The notes beneath the pieces are model-generated. The model had not been told where the DNA came from. It saw only the letters and a program-made list of their open reading frames with translations, and made no database searches. From Proteus mirabilis ATCC 29906 (GTDB lineage Bacteria; Pseudomonadota; Gammaproteobacteria; Enterobacterales; Enterobacteriaceae): a stretch of DNA of 64,000 bases. Each line of letters opens with the position of its first letter. Position 1 is the stretch's first letter. Of the stretch, positions 1 through 8,420 are shown piece after piece. The translations under genes were made by a program, and so were the position numbers. The stretch is taken from NCBI RefSeq assembly GCF_000160755.1, contig NZ_GG668576.1, positions 452,332-516,331 of the forward strand, written 5' to 3'.

Positions 1-9
1 CGACAAAAA

Positions 10-47
10 AGAAGCCAGTGCAAATAATGTACTGGCCTCTTTTTTTA
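10..47. terminator. Bidirectional intrinsic terminator next to grxD
   Basis: An 11-base stem (GAAGCCAGTGC with GTACTGGCCTC, nearly complementary) is followed by seven T on the + strand and preceded by an A run, so it can stop transcription both ways. It lies just past the grxD stop and would also end a + strand gene outside the window. Confidence 0.75.
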
Positions 48-88
48 ATTACGGTCAATTTAAATCATGGTGAAAAACGCAATGGGGA

Positions 89-427
89 TTATGCTTCTTC
101 TTCACCACGGTATTTATCTGCAGTCTCTTTTAATAACTTCTGCAATTCACCGCGCTGATACATTTCTAAGATAATGTCACAACCACCGACTAATTCGCCA
201 TCCACCCATAATTGTGGGAAAGTTGGCCAATGAGCATATTTTGGTAGCTCTGCACGAATATCAGGGTTTTGCAAAATATCGACATAAGCAAAACGCTCAC
301 CACAAGCAGAAATCGCTTGAACGGCTTGTGCAGAAAATCCACAGCTTGGTAATTTTGGTGATCCTTTCATGTATAACAGGATGGGATTTTCTTTGATTTG
401 GCGTTCAATTTTTTCGATAGTCGTCAT
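89..427 (-). CDS. grxD: Monothiol glutaredoxin Grx4
   Basis: Small cytoplasmic thioredoxin-fold protein of 112 residues, the family's usual length. The monothiol active site CGFS is visible near residue 29, followed by the glutathione-binding TFPQLWVDGELVGGCD segment. Monothiol glutaredoxins bind a [2Fe-2S] cluster with glutathione and a BolA partner, and act in iron-sulfur cluster delivery and iron sensing. The start is supported by an AAGGAC ribosome site. It is transcribed alone and ends at a bidirectional terminator. In E. coli it also lies close to sodB, as here. Confidence 0.95.
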   Translation of the reverse strand: MTTIEKIERQIKENPILLYMKGSPKLPSCGFSAQAVQAISACGERFAYVDILQNPDIRAELPKYAHWPTFPQLWVDGELVGGCDIILEMYQRGELQKLLKETADKYRGEEEA

Positions 428-742
428 TTATTAAGTCCTTACAACCTTTTTATATTCAGTATGTTTTATATTGAGGAAAACATGAAAGAAGAATACCACT
501 TTATATAAGAAAGCTCTATATAAGTTTAGTTATGTATCTAAATCAATAAATTACGGATAAATCACCCTATAATTGATGAGAAAACATACGACAAGGCATG
601 ACGATCTGGGAACAAATTAAATAAGATTAATGTTGGCTTAGCGAAAAACGCCGTAAACCCTCGCTCAATGTGAAGTGCCCCCATAAAAAACACCTAAATA
701 AACGCATAAAAGCACAACACTATTTCCTAGAAGGAATAAATA
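428..742. other. Intergenic gap with no supported gene
   Basis: AT-rich spacer between the grxD start and the 3' end of the RibD-like gene. It holds the grxD promoter region and a stretch (about 600-690) of slightly higher GC that looks like a coding remnant, but no start, frame or family could be supported. An 8-codon ORF at 481-507 has a good ribosome site but nothing else. Confidence 0.5.
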
Positions 743-1276
743 TTATTTATCACGTAAATAAGTGGTTTGGACTAGATTTTCTAGTAATACTTCATTTTTA
801 ATCACCTTGAAATTTAATGGCTGTTTTAGTTCGCCAAATAAAGGTGTTCCACCGCCAAGTAAGATCGGAAAGCGGGTGATAATCATTTGATCTATTAAAT
901 CTTCATTTAGAAAACTTTGAACTGTCACACCGCCATCAATATAAAGTTCATTAAATCCCTTAGCATTCAATTCGGTAATAATATCTTGCAATTCACCTTT
1001 AACTAAAAATACTTTTCCGTTATAACCATTTGGAACAGTTGTCATAGAATTACTCAGTACAAACACGGGCTTTGTGTAAGGCCAATCACAATTAAAACTC
1101 AGTATCGTGTCTAGCGTATTACGTCCCATAACTAACGCATCAATTTTCTCCATTAAAGTGATAAAACCTGTATCAATATTATCTAGATTTTGTATTGAAT
1201 ATAACCAATCGAGCTTGCCTTGCCTATCTGCAATATAACCATCTAAGCTAGTTGCAATAAATACAATATTTGCCAT
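743..1276 (-). CDS. RibD C-terminal-domain / dihydrofolate-reductase-like protein
   Basis: A 177-residue protein of the RibD_C/DHFR-like fold. The opening MANIVFIATSLDGYIAD, the central VMGRNTLDTI (NADPH-site region) and the GGVTVQSFL and FPILLGGGTPLF segments are typical. Members of this stand-alone group are probably NADPH-dependent reductases; the substrate is not known. I chose the internal ATG because the family begins at MANI and the 13 residues upstream are not part of the fold. It is divergent from a TetR regulator across a perfect dyad, so that regulator probably represses it. Confidence 0.8.
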   Translation of the reverse strand: MANIVFIATSLDGYIADRQGKLDWLYSIQNLDNIDTGFITLMEKIDALVMGRNTLDTILSFNCDWPYTKPVFVLSNSMTTVPNGYNGKVFLVKGELQDIITELNAKGFNELYIDGGVTVQSFLNEDLIDQMIITRFPILLGGGTPLFGELKQPLNFKVIKNEVLLENLVQTTYLRDK

Positions 1277-1322
1277 AAATATCTCATCAAATTCTTTGTA
1301 ATTGAATAAATCCAAACTATTA

Positions 1323-1357
1323 CTTACAATAATTCTACAGCATAGAATTATTGTAAG
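1323..1357. promoter_or_regulatory. Perfect 15-bp inverted repeat, probable TetR operator
   Basis: CTTACAATAATTCTA and its exact reverse complement TAGAATTATTGTAAG are separated by CAGCA. The dyad lies in the 98-bp region between the divergent reductase and TetR gene starts, where it would cover promoters of both. Local autoregulating TetR proteins typically bind this kind of site. The seen part is the dyad; the protein that binds is inferred. Confidence 0.75.
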
Positions 1358-1374
1358 CTTATTGGAGTTATTAG

Positions 1375-1941
1375 ATGAATGTCAATGAAAAAAAACGAGG
1401 AAGACCCGCAAGAGCACATTCACAGCTAAGCGCTGATGCTATTTTAAACAAAGCCAAGATTTTGATGCAAAACGACGGAAAAGTGCCTAGTATCCGATCG
1501 TTAGCAACACAATTAAATGTAGATCCCATGGCAATCTACCACTACTTCAAAAATAAAAATTCACTGCTAGAGACACTAGCTACGTCACTTACAGAAGAGA
1601 TCTATATTCCTCAAGCATATTCTGATTGGAAAGAAGAATTAAAATATTTATGTATCAGTTACGTTGAAATATTATGTAAATACAAAGGATTACTGAATAT
1701 TATACTGACTATGTCATTACAAGGTCCTGCTCAAATATTTGCCAAACGATATAAAATTATCATCTCGCCTTTAGCTCTTCCTAAAAAAGTCGAAGAAGAT
1801 AGCCTAAATTTAATCGCTGATTATTTGCACGGTTTTACTATTTCAATCAGTTGTAATCCAGACAAAGGTATTATTAAAAATGAAATGATGTATGGTCCAT
1901 TAAAGCTAATCTGTCATTCATTAGGAATGGCCAAAATGTAA
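1375..1941 (+). CDS. TetR/AcrR-family transcriptional regulator
   Basis: A 188-residue protein with an N-terminal helix-turn-helix: a basic KKRGRPAR arm, then SIRSLATQLNVDPMAIYHYFKNKNSLLETL at about residues 39-68, the TetR signature. The C-terminal part should bind a small ligand but shows no recognisable specificity. GGAGTTATTAG precedes the ATG. Divergence from the reductase gene and the dyad between them suggest a self-contained repressor-target pair responding to an unknown compound. Confidence 0.88.
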   Translation: MNVNEKKRGRPARAHSQLSADAILNKAKILMQNDGKVPSIRSLATQLNVDPMAIYHYFKNKNSLLETLATSLTEEIYIPQAYSDWKEELKYLCISYVEILCKYKGLLNIILTMSLQGPAQIFAKRYKIIISPLALPKKVEEDSLNLIADYLHGFTISISCNPDKGIIKNEMMYGPLKLICHSLGMAKM

Positions 1942-2091
1942 CGACAAGATGCCAATATTCACATATAGCGCAATGATTACAGTAAAGGACAGCAGATAAT
2001 GTTTTAGTCGACGGATATCTGATGTCCCTGATCACACAAATTTTCAACGTCAATATCAATATCTCGTTAAATTGGATATTGATAAATTTCG

Positions 2092-2427
2092 TTATTTAAT
2101 AGGCTTAACAATAATATCCCAACCTGTAGTACCTGAAGCGTGATAATAATAACCGGCTTTTAATTGCTCTGGTTTTTTACTTGGCCCTTCAGCAACTAAA
2201 GTAGATTTCGTTGAGTTATTATCAATACGAATTACACCACCGCGAATACGATCTAATTCATTACCATTGAACAAGGTAATTTGTGGTGAGAAATGCGCAT
2301 CACTTAAATCAATATGAATAAAAGTGTGCCCTGCATCATAAGCGGCTTTTAATTCTTTATCCGTAATTTCTTTACCATTCTCAAAGGGTAAGTCAAAAAA
2401 TGCTTTTGGATCAATTTTAGCAGTCAT
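2092..2427 (-). CDS. Uncharacterised 111-residue protein
   Basis: I do not recognise a family. The protein has no signal peptide and no membrane segment, is rich in charged and aromatic residues, and reads like a compact soluble beta-rich domain (ITLFNGNELDRIRGGVIRI, GYYYHASGTTGWDIIV). AAAGGAG lies 6 bases before the ATG, which supports real translation. It is transcribed alone, facing away from the TauE gene; nothing nearby suggests a function. Confidence 0.6.
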   Translation of the reverse strand: MTAKIDPKAFFDLPFENGKEITDKELKAAYDAGHTFIHIDLSDAHFSPQITLFNGNELDRIRGGVIRIDNNSTKSTLVAEGPSKKPEQLKAGYYYHASGTTGWDIIVKPIK

Positions 2428-2723
2428 AAATACTCCTTTTTATGAATAAACATCAATCATTAGTTCAATTTAAATTATAGATCATAATTAAACATTCTGA
2501 TAAATATCCTGCTCACGCTCTGTGATATATATATAAATTATTTATATATTCAATAAATTAACGTACCTATCTTTTGTTTTGCTTTTATTCAACAGAGATA
2601 AAACAATAAGTAAAATTAACTAATTATTTATATATATAAAAATGAGATGTTATTTCTAATAGGGATCTGCCATTATCATGGACTCGTCAAAACTCGCATA
2701 TTTAAACTTATGAGTATTTAGTA

Positions 2724-3539
2724 ATGGAAATGATTTTACTGTTTCTGATTGTGGGATGTATAACTGGATTTTTTGCCGGATTGTTAGGAATTGGTGGTGG
2801 AGCCATTATTGTTCCTATTGTGATGTATGTTGTTAGCCAACAAGCTATCCCTGCAGATATGGTAATGAAAATCGCCCTCTCAACCTCTTTTTCTGTCATT
2901 ATATTTTCTACCGCCTCTTCTGCTTATTCGCATAATAAACATAAAGCGATTTTATGGTCACAATTTCCGCTCCTCGCCGTAGGCACTCTTCTCGGTATGC
3001 TAGTTGGGACATTCCTAGTACAAAAACTCTCAAATACCCTATTGCAAATTATCTTTTGTATTTTTATGGCCTATACCATATATGGATTACTGACCAAGAA
3101 AAAAGAAGCTGAACGTGTTGAGAATGCCCAAGATCCGGTGGTTTCAAAACCAGCACTGACAACCGGTGGTAGCTTAGTGGGTTTTATTTCAAGTTTTATT
3201 GGTATAGCGGGTGGCACCATAACAATACCGCTATTAAGCCACTGGGGGTTTAATACCCGTAAATGTATTGCAACATCATCAATGCTGGGTGTGATTATCG
3301 CCACTATTGGGACTGTTATGGGGATCGTTTATGGTTGGCAACAAACTGAATTAGCAGACTATTATTTAGGCTTTGTCTATCTACCTGCTTTTATTGGTAT
3401 TAGTATTACCAGTATACTTACAGCCCCTATCGGCGTAAAAGTTGCCTATAAACTACCTATTGCCAGAGTACGCCAAATATTTGCCCTATTCTTATTAATC
3501 GTCATGACTAAAATGTTATATACCCTGATATTGGGATAG
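2724..3539 (+). CDS. TauE/SafE-family membrane transporter
   Basis: 271 residues, about eight hydrophobic segments. The two family repeats are visible: GFFAGLLGIGGGAIIVPI near the N-terminus and GFISSFIGIAGGTITIPLL in the middle. The family exports sulfite, sulfoacetate or other organosulfur anions across the inner membrane; the substrate here cannot be told. No ribosome site stands out in front of the ATG (GAGTATTTAGTA). It stands alone between an unknown gene and sodB. Confidence 0.85.
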   Translation: MEMILLFLIVGCITGFFAGLLGIGGGAIIVPIVMYVVSQQAIPADMVMKIALSTSFSVIIFSTASSAYSHNKHKAILWSQFPLLAVGTLLGMLVGTFLVQKLSNTLLQIIFCIFMAYTIYGLLTKKKEAERVENAQDPVVSKPALTTGGSLVGFISSFIGIAGGTITIPLLSHWGFNTRKCIATSSMLGVIIATIGTVMGIVYGWQQTELADYYLGFVYLPAFIGISITSILTAPIGVKVAYKLPIARVRQIFALFLLIVMTKMLYTLILG

Positions 3540-3778
3540 TGTTTTAACACTTTACCTCTATCTTAGTGAGAGATACTCTTATCAATATAACTAATCTATA
3601 TGTTCTATACTAATAGATAAAAGATATTTAGCTGTTATTTCAATGAATTTTTGTTAAAATAATTAGCAAAATAGTAACAACTTAGTGAGTTCATTTGCCT
3701 CATTTTATCAATTCAGTTGAATTAGATGAAATGGTTTAAGGCACAAAACCCGAAAATGATAGGATAAAGGAGTACGCA

Positions 3779-4357
3779 ATGTCTTTCGAATTACCAAAAT
3801 TACCTTATGCGTTAGATGCTCTTGAGCCACATATCTCTAAAGAAACATTAGAATACCACTACGGCAAACACCACCAAACTTACGTAACCAACTTAAATAA
3901 CTTGGTTAAAGGTACTGATTTAGAAAATAAATCTTTAGAAGAGCTCATCAAAACTACTGAAGGTGGTATTTTCAATAATGCCGCTCAAGTTTGGAACCAT
4001 ACATTCTACTGGAATTGCTTAGCACCAAACGCAGGCGGTGCACCAACAGGTAAAATTGCAGAAGCAATCAATAAAGCGTTTGGCTCTTTTGAAGAGTTCA
4101 AAAAACAATTTAATGATGCAGCTGCAAAAAACTTTGGTTCAGGTTGGACTTGGTTAGTGAAAAAAGCAGATGGCTCATTAGCCATTGTTAATACATCTAA
4201 CGCTGCAACACCTGTTTCTGGCGAAGATAAACCACTGTTAACTGTTGACGTCTGGGAGCACGCTTACTACATCGACTATCGTAATGCACGTGTGAAATAC
4301 TTAGAAGAGTTCTGGGCACTGGTTAACTGGTCATTTGTTGAAGCAAATCTTGCTTAA
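3779..4357 (+). CDS. sodB: Iron superoxide dismutase
   Basis: 192 residues, the size of cytoplasmic Fe-SOD. Metal ligands are visible as His27 ([10 protein letters not shown] region), the His in QVWNHTFYW, and the Asp and His in [11 protein letters not shown]. The residues around the active site ([13 protein letters not shown]) are of the iron rather than manganese type. AAAGGAGTACGCA precedes the ATG. In E. coli the same 5' region is the target of the RyhB small RNA; I could not confirm a RyhB site here. A strong terminator follows. Confidence 0.97.
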   Translation: MSFELPKLPYALDALEPHISKETLEYHYGKHHQTYVTNLNNLVKGTDLENKSLEELIKTTEGGIFNNAAQVWNHTFYWNCLAPNAGGAPTGKIAEAINKAFGSFEEFKKQFNDAAAKNFGSGWTWLVKKADGSLAIVNTSNAATPVSGEDKPLLTVDVWEHAYYIDYRNARVKYLEEFWALVNWSFVEANLA

Positions 4358-4398
4358 TTGACTGTTTCAGAGATGGGAAAACCATTTTTGATAATCTA

Positions 4399-4427
4399 AT
4401 AACAAAGGGCCTAGTGCCCTTTGTTAT
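4399..4427 (+). terminator. sodB terminator
   Basis: ATAACAAAGGGC pairs perfectly with GCCCTTTGTTAT around a 5-base loop, 41 bases past the sodB stop. The T tract is weak, so termination is likely but not certain. Confidence 0.75.
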
Positions 4428-4491
4428 ATTGATATATTTGATTGCTCACTTTGGATAGCTAAAATTTAAGCAAATAATTAGCAATTAACAA

Positions 4492-4575
4492 TCAAAACAA
4501 TAAACTTGCATATATTACGATCATAACCAGTGCTGCTACTGCGGTACTTAAACCAAATTTCAGATCCGTATCCAT
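4492..4575 (-). CDS. ynhF: YnhF-type small inner-membrane protein
   Basis: A 27-residue ORF encoding MDTDLKF followed by one hydrophobic helix. GAGGGAG stands 5-6 bases before the ATG. E. coli YnhF, a membrane protein of similar length, begins MSTDLKF and is also encoded opposite to and just before purR, so both sequence start and gene position agree. Its function is unknown in E. coli too. It is too short for usual gene callers and easily missed. Confidence 0.85.
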   Translation of the reverse strand: MDTDLKFGLSTAVAALVMIVIYASLLF

Positions 4576-4843
4576 CTATTTCTCCCTCAAAATGATTATA
4601 ATACTCAGATTAAACCATAATCTTGTCATGGTTAATTATTATTACATATCAAGTTTTGCTAAAATAGCGACTAGAGCACAATTTATAACATTGATTAATA
4701 CTTTCACTTTTGAGCTAGATCATACAAAATTCACAGCTAATCGCTAAATTATTGCCAGTGTTTGCCCTATATATGACTATACTGGCAGTTAAACCATAAA
4801 ATGAATTAAAAGAGACCAATGAAGGTCAGGAGTTTTCCACACC

Positions 4844-5869
4844 ATGGCAACAATAAAAGACGTGGCAAAACGCGCAGGCGTATCAACCACGACTGTTTCT
4901 CATGTGATCAACAAAACTCGTTTTGTTGCTGAGAACACAAGAGCGGCAGTTTGGGCTGCGATAAAAGAATTAAATTATTCGCCGAGTGCTGTCGCACGTA
5001 GTTTAAAAGTCAATCACACTAAATCTATTGGTTTATTAGCCACGTCCAGTGAAGCACCTTACTTTGCTGAAGTGATTGAAGCTGTTGAAAATAGTTGTTA
5101 TAGCAAAGGCTACACGCTAATTTTATGTAATTCACATAATAATCTTGATAAACAAAAAGCTTATTTAGCTATGTTGGCACAAAAACGTGTTGATGGTTTA
5201 TTAGTCATGTGTTCAGAATATCCCGATCATCTTCTTTCTCTCTTAGAAGGTTATCGTAATATTCCGATGGTCGTCATGGACTGGGGAAAAGCCCGCGGTG
5301 ACTTTACTGATACCATTATTGATAACGCATTCCATGGTGGCTATATAGCCGGTCGTTATCTTATTGAGCGAGGTCATCGTGATATTGGTATTATCCCCGG
5401 CCCTCTAGAGCGAAATACCGGAGGCGGTCGTTTACAGGGCTTTTTAAAAGCCATGGAAGAAGCGAAAATTACGGTAAAAGAAGAGTGGATTGTACAAGGT
5501 GACTTTGAACCTGAATCTGGTTACAAAGCCATGACCCAAATGCTCAATCAAAAGCAACGCCCTACTGCCGTATTTTGTGGCGGTGATGTTATGGCGATGG
5601 GGGCAATATGTGCAGCTGATGAGTTAGGACTACGTGTTCCTGCCGATATTTCCATTGTCGGCTACGACAATATCCGTAATGCACGCTATTTCACACCAGC
5701 TTTAACCACGGTTCACCAGCCGAAAGAGCGTTTAGGACAAATGGCTTTTTCCATGTTACTCGACCGTATTGTGAATAAACGCGAGGATGCACAAACTATC
5801 GAAGTACACCCGCGCCTAGTAGAACGTCGCTCTGTTGCCGATGGTCCATTTATTGATTATCGCCGCTGA
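4844..5869 (+). CDS. purR: Purine repressor PurR
   Basis: 341 residues, LacI/GalR family, matching E. coli PurR in length and start. Residues 3-25 form the helix-turn-helix ([20 protein letters not shown]); the hinge helix SAVARSLKV, which inserts a leucine into the minor groove, is intact; the rest is the periplasmic-binding-protein-like effector domain. With hypoxanthine or guanine bound it represses purine synthesis genes. The neighbours punR and punC serve purine nucleoside uptake, and ydiK in this window belongs to the E. coli PurR regulon. Confidence 0.96.
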   Translation: MATIKDVAKRAGVSTTTVSHVINKTRFVAENTRAAVWAAIKELNYSPSAVARSLKVNHTKSIGLLATSSEAPYFAEVIEAVENSCYSKGYTLILCNSHNNLDKQKAYLAMLAQKRVDGLLVMCSEYPDHLLSLLEGYRNIPMVVMDWGKARGDFTDTIIDNAFHGGYIAGRYLIERGHRDIGIIPGPLERNTGGGRLQGFLKAMEEAKITVKEEWIVQGDFEPESGYKAMTQMLNQKQRPTAVFCGGDVMAMGAICAADELGLRVPADISIVGYDNIRNARYFTPALTTVHQPKERLGQMAFSMLLDRIVNKREDAQTIEVHPRLVERRSVADGPFIDYRR

Positions 5870-5878
5870 TCCCCTTCA

Positions 5879-6781
5879 TTAACGAAGCCATTCCTCATTT
5901 AAGGTTTGGCTATCGCCTAGATAATCTAATAGCCAAGTTAATGCCGGCGATTCGCTTTTATCAACCCATGTTAGACAGCACGGACTGTCTGGCAAGGGTT
6001 GTGCTAAGGTAAGGGTAACCAACTTACCTTGTTCGATTAATGGCTCTGCTCGGTGCCAAGGCACCATACCAACACATAATCCTGCTAATAAACACTCAAG
6101 CCCCATATCCCATGAAGGTACTATCATTCGGCGCTGGTTATTTAATGCCCAAGTATCTCGTTTTGGTAAACTACGTGAGGTATCTTCTAAACATAAACTA
6201 GGATAAGGCCGTAACTCATCATCGGTTAAAGGATGTGCCGCGCTTGCAAGAGGATGATCAGCATGACACACACATCGCCACGGCATAAAGCCCATATCTT
6301 TAAAACTATAACGTTCACCAATAGGTGAAGCTCTGGTGGCACCAATAGCCAAATCAACACGCCCGTTCACTAGTGAATCCCAGACACCGTTAAAAACTTC
6401 AGGATAAACATAGAGTTCGATATCAGGAAAATGGCGATAAAAGTCCAGAATAAGTTGCTGTGTTCTAGCCGGTTTGACAATACCATCCACGGCAATGCTA
6501 AACTGCCCCCGCCAGCCATTTGAGACTTGCTGGCACATATGGCGAGTGTCATTCATTTTTTTGATAACAGAACGGGCTTCTTTAATAAAGATCTTACCCG
6601 CATCGGTTAATTCAACATCACGATGCCGGCGTTCAAACAAAGGAACGGCAAGCCATTCTTCTAATTGTCTCACGGTGTAACTCACCGCGGAGGGTACTCT
6701 GTGCAATTCTTGAGCGGCTGAGCTAAAACTCCCCGTTCTAGCGACAGCATCAACGACCTCTAGCGAGTATTCTGACCACAT
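5879..6781 (-). CDS. punR: LysR-type regulator PunR (YdhB)
   Basis: 300 residues with an N-terminal LysR helix-turn-helix (residues about 2-60, VDAVARTGSFSSAAQELHRVPSAVSYTVRQLEEWL) and a C-terminal effector domain. Position next to purR and divergent orientation to the MFS gene match E. coli ydhB/ydhC, where PunR activates punC in purine nucleoside use. Its stop lies 9 bases from the purR stop (convergent). The 119-bp gap to punC holds the shared control region. Confidence 0.88.
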   Translation of the reverse strand: MWSEYSLEVVDAVARTGSFSSAAQELHRVPSAVSYTVRQLEEWLAVPLFERRHRDVELTDAGKIFIKEARSVIKKMNDTRHMCQQVSNGWRGQFSIAVDGIVKPARTQQLILDFYRHFPDIELYVYPEVFNGVWDSLVNGRVDLAIGATRASPIGERYSFKDMGFMPWRCVCHADHPLASAAHPLTDDELRPYPSLCLEDTSRSLPKRDTWALNNQRRMIVPSWDMGLECLLAGLCVGMVPWHRAEPLIEQGKLVTLTLAQPLPDSPCCLTWVDKSESPALTWLLDYLGDSQTLNEEWLR

Positions 6782-6900
6782 AATATTTATTCCTTTGAAT
6801 TTTTTTCACAGCATTAACCAAATATTCCCGTTTCACAAGTAAAATCACTCTTAGCTACAATATATAAAATGTTTTACATCACATAACATAGAAAATTAAA

Positions 6901-8118
6901 ATGACTTTAAAGAATTCCACACAATCAAAAACACCTTCTCTCTTTATGGTGTATCTCGCCTGCCTTAGTATGCTGGGCTATTTAGCTATCGATATGTATC
7001 TGCCTGCATTTGGTATGATGCAACGCGAATTATCAATCAGTGAAGGCGCCGTCAGTAACAGCTTAAGTATCTTTCTATTTGGCTTTGCTGTCGCTCAACT
7101 ACTTTGGGGGCCACTCTCAGACAAATTGGGGCGTAAGCCTATTTTACTTATTGGGCTAAGTTTCTTCTCCCTAGGTTGTCTAGGTATGCTTTGGGTAGAC
7201 AGTGCTGCCGGTTTACTAACCATGCGCTTCTTACAAGCCTTTGGCGTCTGCTCTGCAGCCGTTATTTGGCAAGCACTAGTGATAGACCGTTTTGATGAGT
7301 CTCGCGCTCAACACGTTTTCGCATCAATTATGCCATTGGTCGCCCTTTCCCCAGCCTTAGCGCCACTCATTGGTGCTTTTCTGTTAAACCACGGTGGCTG
7401 GCGCATGATCTTTATGTTGCTGATGGCAATTACTCTTGTATTAATGCTACCCACATTGATGCTAAAAAATATTAAACAAAAATCAGTTATTGATGCAGGC
7501 CCATCTACAGTATCATTTTTAACTTTGCTTAAGTCACCTATCTATGCCGGTAACGTATTAGTTTACGCGTCCTGTAGTGCGGGTTTCTTTGCTTGGTTAG
7601 CAGGCTCTCCAATTATCCTTGAGAAGATGGGTTATTCACCACAAGATATCGGCTTAAGCTATATTCCACAAACCATCGCATTTATGGTAGGTGGTTATGG
7701 TTGTCGCATTCTATTATCAAAGATGTCGGGTAAGACACTGTTACCTTTATTGTTAATTGGCTACGCAGTGAGCATGACAGCGTTGTTCTTAGTCGCCAAA
7801 TATACACACCCAACATTAACAACAATTTTAATTCCATTTTGTATTATGGCTGTGATGAACGGTGCTTCTTATCCTATTGCCGTCTCTAATGCGCTATCAG
7901 CCTACCCTGAAGTGAGTGGTAAAGCCGCCGCATTGCAAAATGCGCTACAATTAGGTCTATGTAGTTTAGCAAGCTTTATTGTCTCAGCCTTTATTAGCCA
8001 ACAGCCATTAATTAATACCACAGCGATTATGGCACTCACGGCTATTCCAATGGCGCTGGGTTACTTTATTCAACGTAATAAATCCGTTAGCAAACACACA
8101 GTTCAGGCGACAGAATAA
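6901..8118 (+). CDS. punC: MFS transporter PunC (YdhC), Bcr/CflA subfamily
   Basis: 405 residues with about 12 membrane segments. The MFS loop motif GPLSDKLGRKPILLIG lies between segments 2 and 3. E. coli PunC imports purine nucleosides such as adenosine; it was earlier listed as a drug-efflux homologue of Bcr. Divergent to punR and next to purR, as in E. coli. No clear ribosome site precedes the ATG at the end of AACATAGAAAATTAAA. Followed by a strong terminator. Confidence 0.88.
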   Translation: MTLKNSTQSKTPSLFMVYLACLSMLGYLAIDMYLPAFGMMQRELSISEGAVSNSLSIFLFGFAVAQLLWGPLSDKLGRKPILLIGLSFFSLGCLGMLWVDSAAGLLTMRFLQAFGVCSAAVIWQALVIDRFDESRAQHVFASIMPLVALSPALAPLIGAFLLNHGGWRMIFMLLMAITLVLMLPTLMLKNIKQKSVIDAGPSTVSFLTLLKSPIYAGNVLVYASCSAGFFAWLAGSPIILEKMGYSPQDIGLSYIPQTIAFMVGGYGCRILLSKMSGKTLLPLLLIGYAVSMTALFLVAKYTHPTLTTILIPFCIMAVMNGASYPIAVSNALSAYPEVSGKAAALQNALQLGLCSLASFIVSAFISQQPLINTTAIMALTAIPMALGYFIQRNKSVSKHTVQATE

Positions 8119-8148
8119 CGCCACACCCTGCTTTTAGGAAAATTCTTA

Positions 8149-8180
8149 AAAAAGGCCATTTATATAAAATGGCCTTTTTA
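8149..8180 (+). terminator. punC terminator
   Basis: AAAAAGGCCATTT pairs perfectly with AAATGGCCTTTTT around 5 bases, 30 bases past the punC stop, with its T run forming the 3' side. Confidence 0.88.
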
Positions 8181-8219
8181 TTTTCTAGAGAAAACCTATT
8201 TACATCTCTATACTTGTTC

Positions 8220-8235
8220 AAACGCTTAAGCGTTT
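8220..8235. promoter_or_regulatory. 16-bp perfect palindrome upstream of cfa
   Basis: AAACGCTTAAGCGTTT is self-complementary over all 16 bases and lies 186 bp before the cfa ATG. It has the size of an operator for a dimeric regulator. It is not a match to the PurR or Cra consensus, whose centre is CG. The binding factor is unknown. Confidence 0.45.
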
Positions 8236-8254
8236 TATTCATTTTTCTTTCGGA

Positions 8255-8394
8255 TTTTGAGGCATTAAACAGATAATTTGCTGATTATGTCAGATTAGTT
8301 CTCTTAATAATTTTATTCATTCAATCTGTGTTGAATTCAATATTGTTTTAACTCTACCAATCTGCATTATCCTTTCTTGCTTCATGCCTCAAAA
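8255..8394 (+). repeat. Spaced 11-bp inverted repeat in the cfa leader
   Basis: TTTTGAGGCAT (8255-8265) and ATGCCTCAAAA (8384-8394) are exact reverse complements 118 bases apart, the second ending 26 bases before the cfa ATG. If both are in the cfa mRNA leader they could close a long-range stem near the ribosome site. E. coli cfa has a long leader controlled by small RNAs; transcription start here is not known. Confidence 0.45.
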
Positions 8395-8420
8395 CCCGCT
8401 TAGTTTACGCCGGAGAGTAT

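Noticed and set aside
481..507. 8-codon ORF with GAGGAAAAC before its ATG
   Set aside because: Too short to test, no terminator or regulated gene follows on that strand, so it is probably chance.
600..690. Possible remnant of a transposase or other gene
   Set aside because: No family resemblance in any frame, and no inverted repeats at the ends.
2520..2645. Runs of TATATA/TTTATATAT as a possible repeat array
   Set aside because: Simple low-complexity AT sequence without regular repeat-spacer units; not CRISPR.
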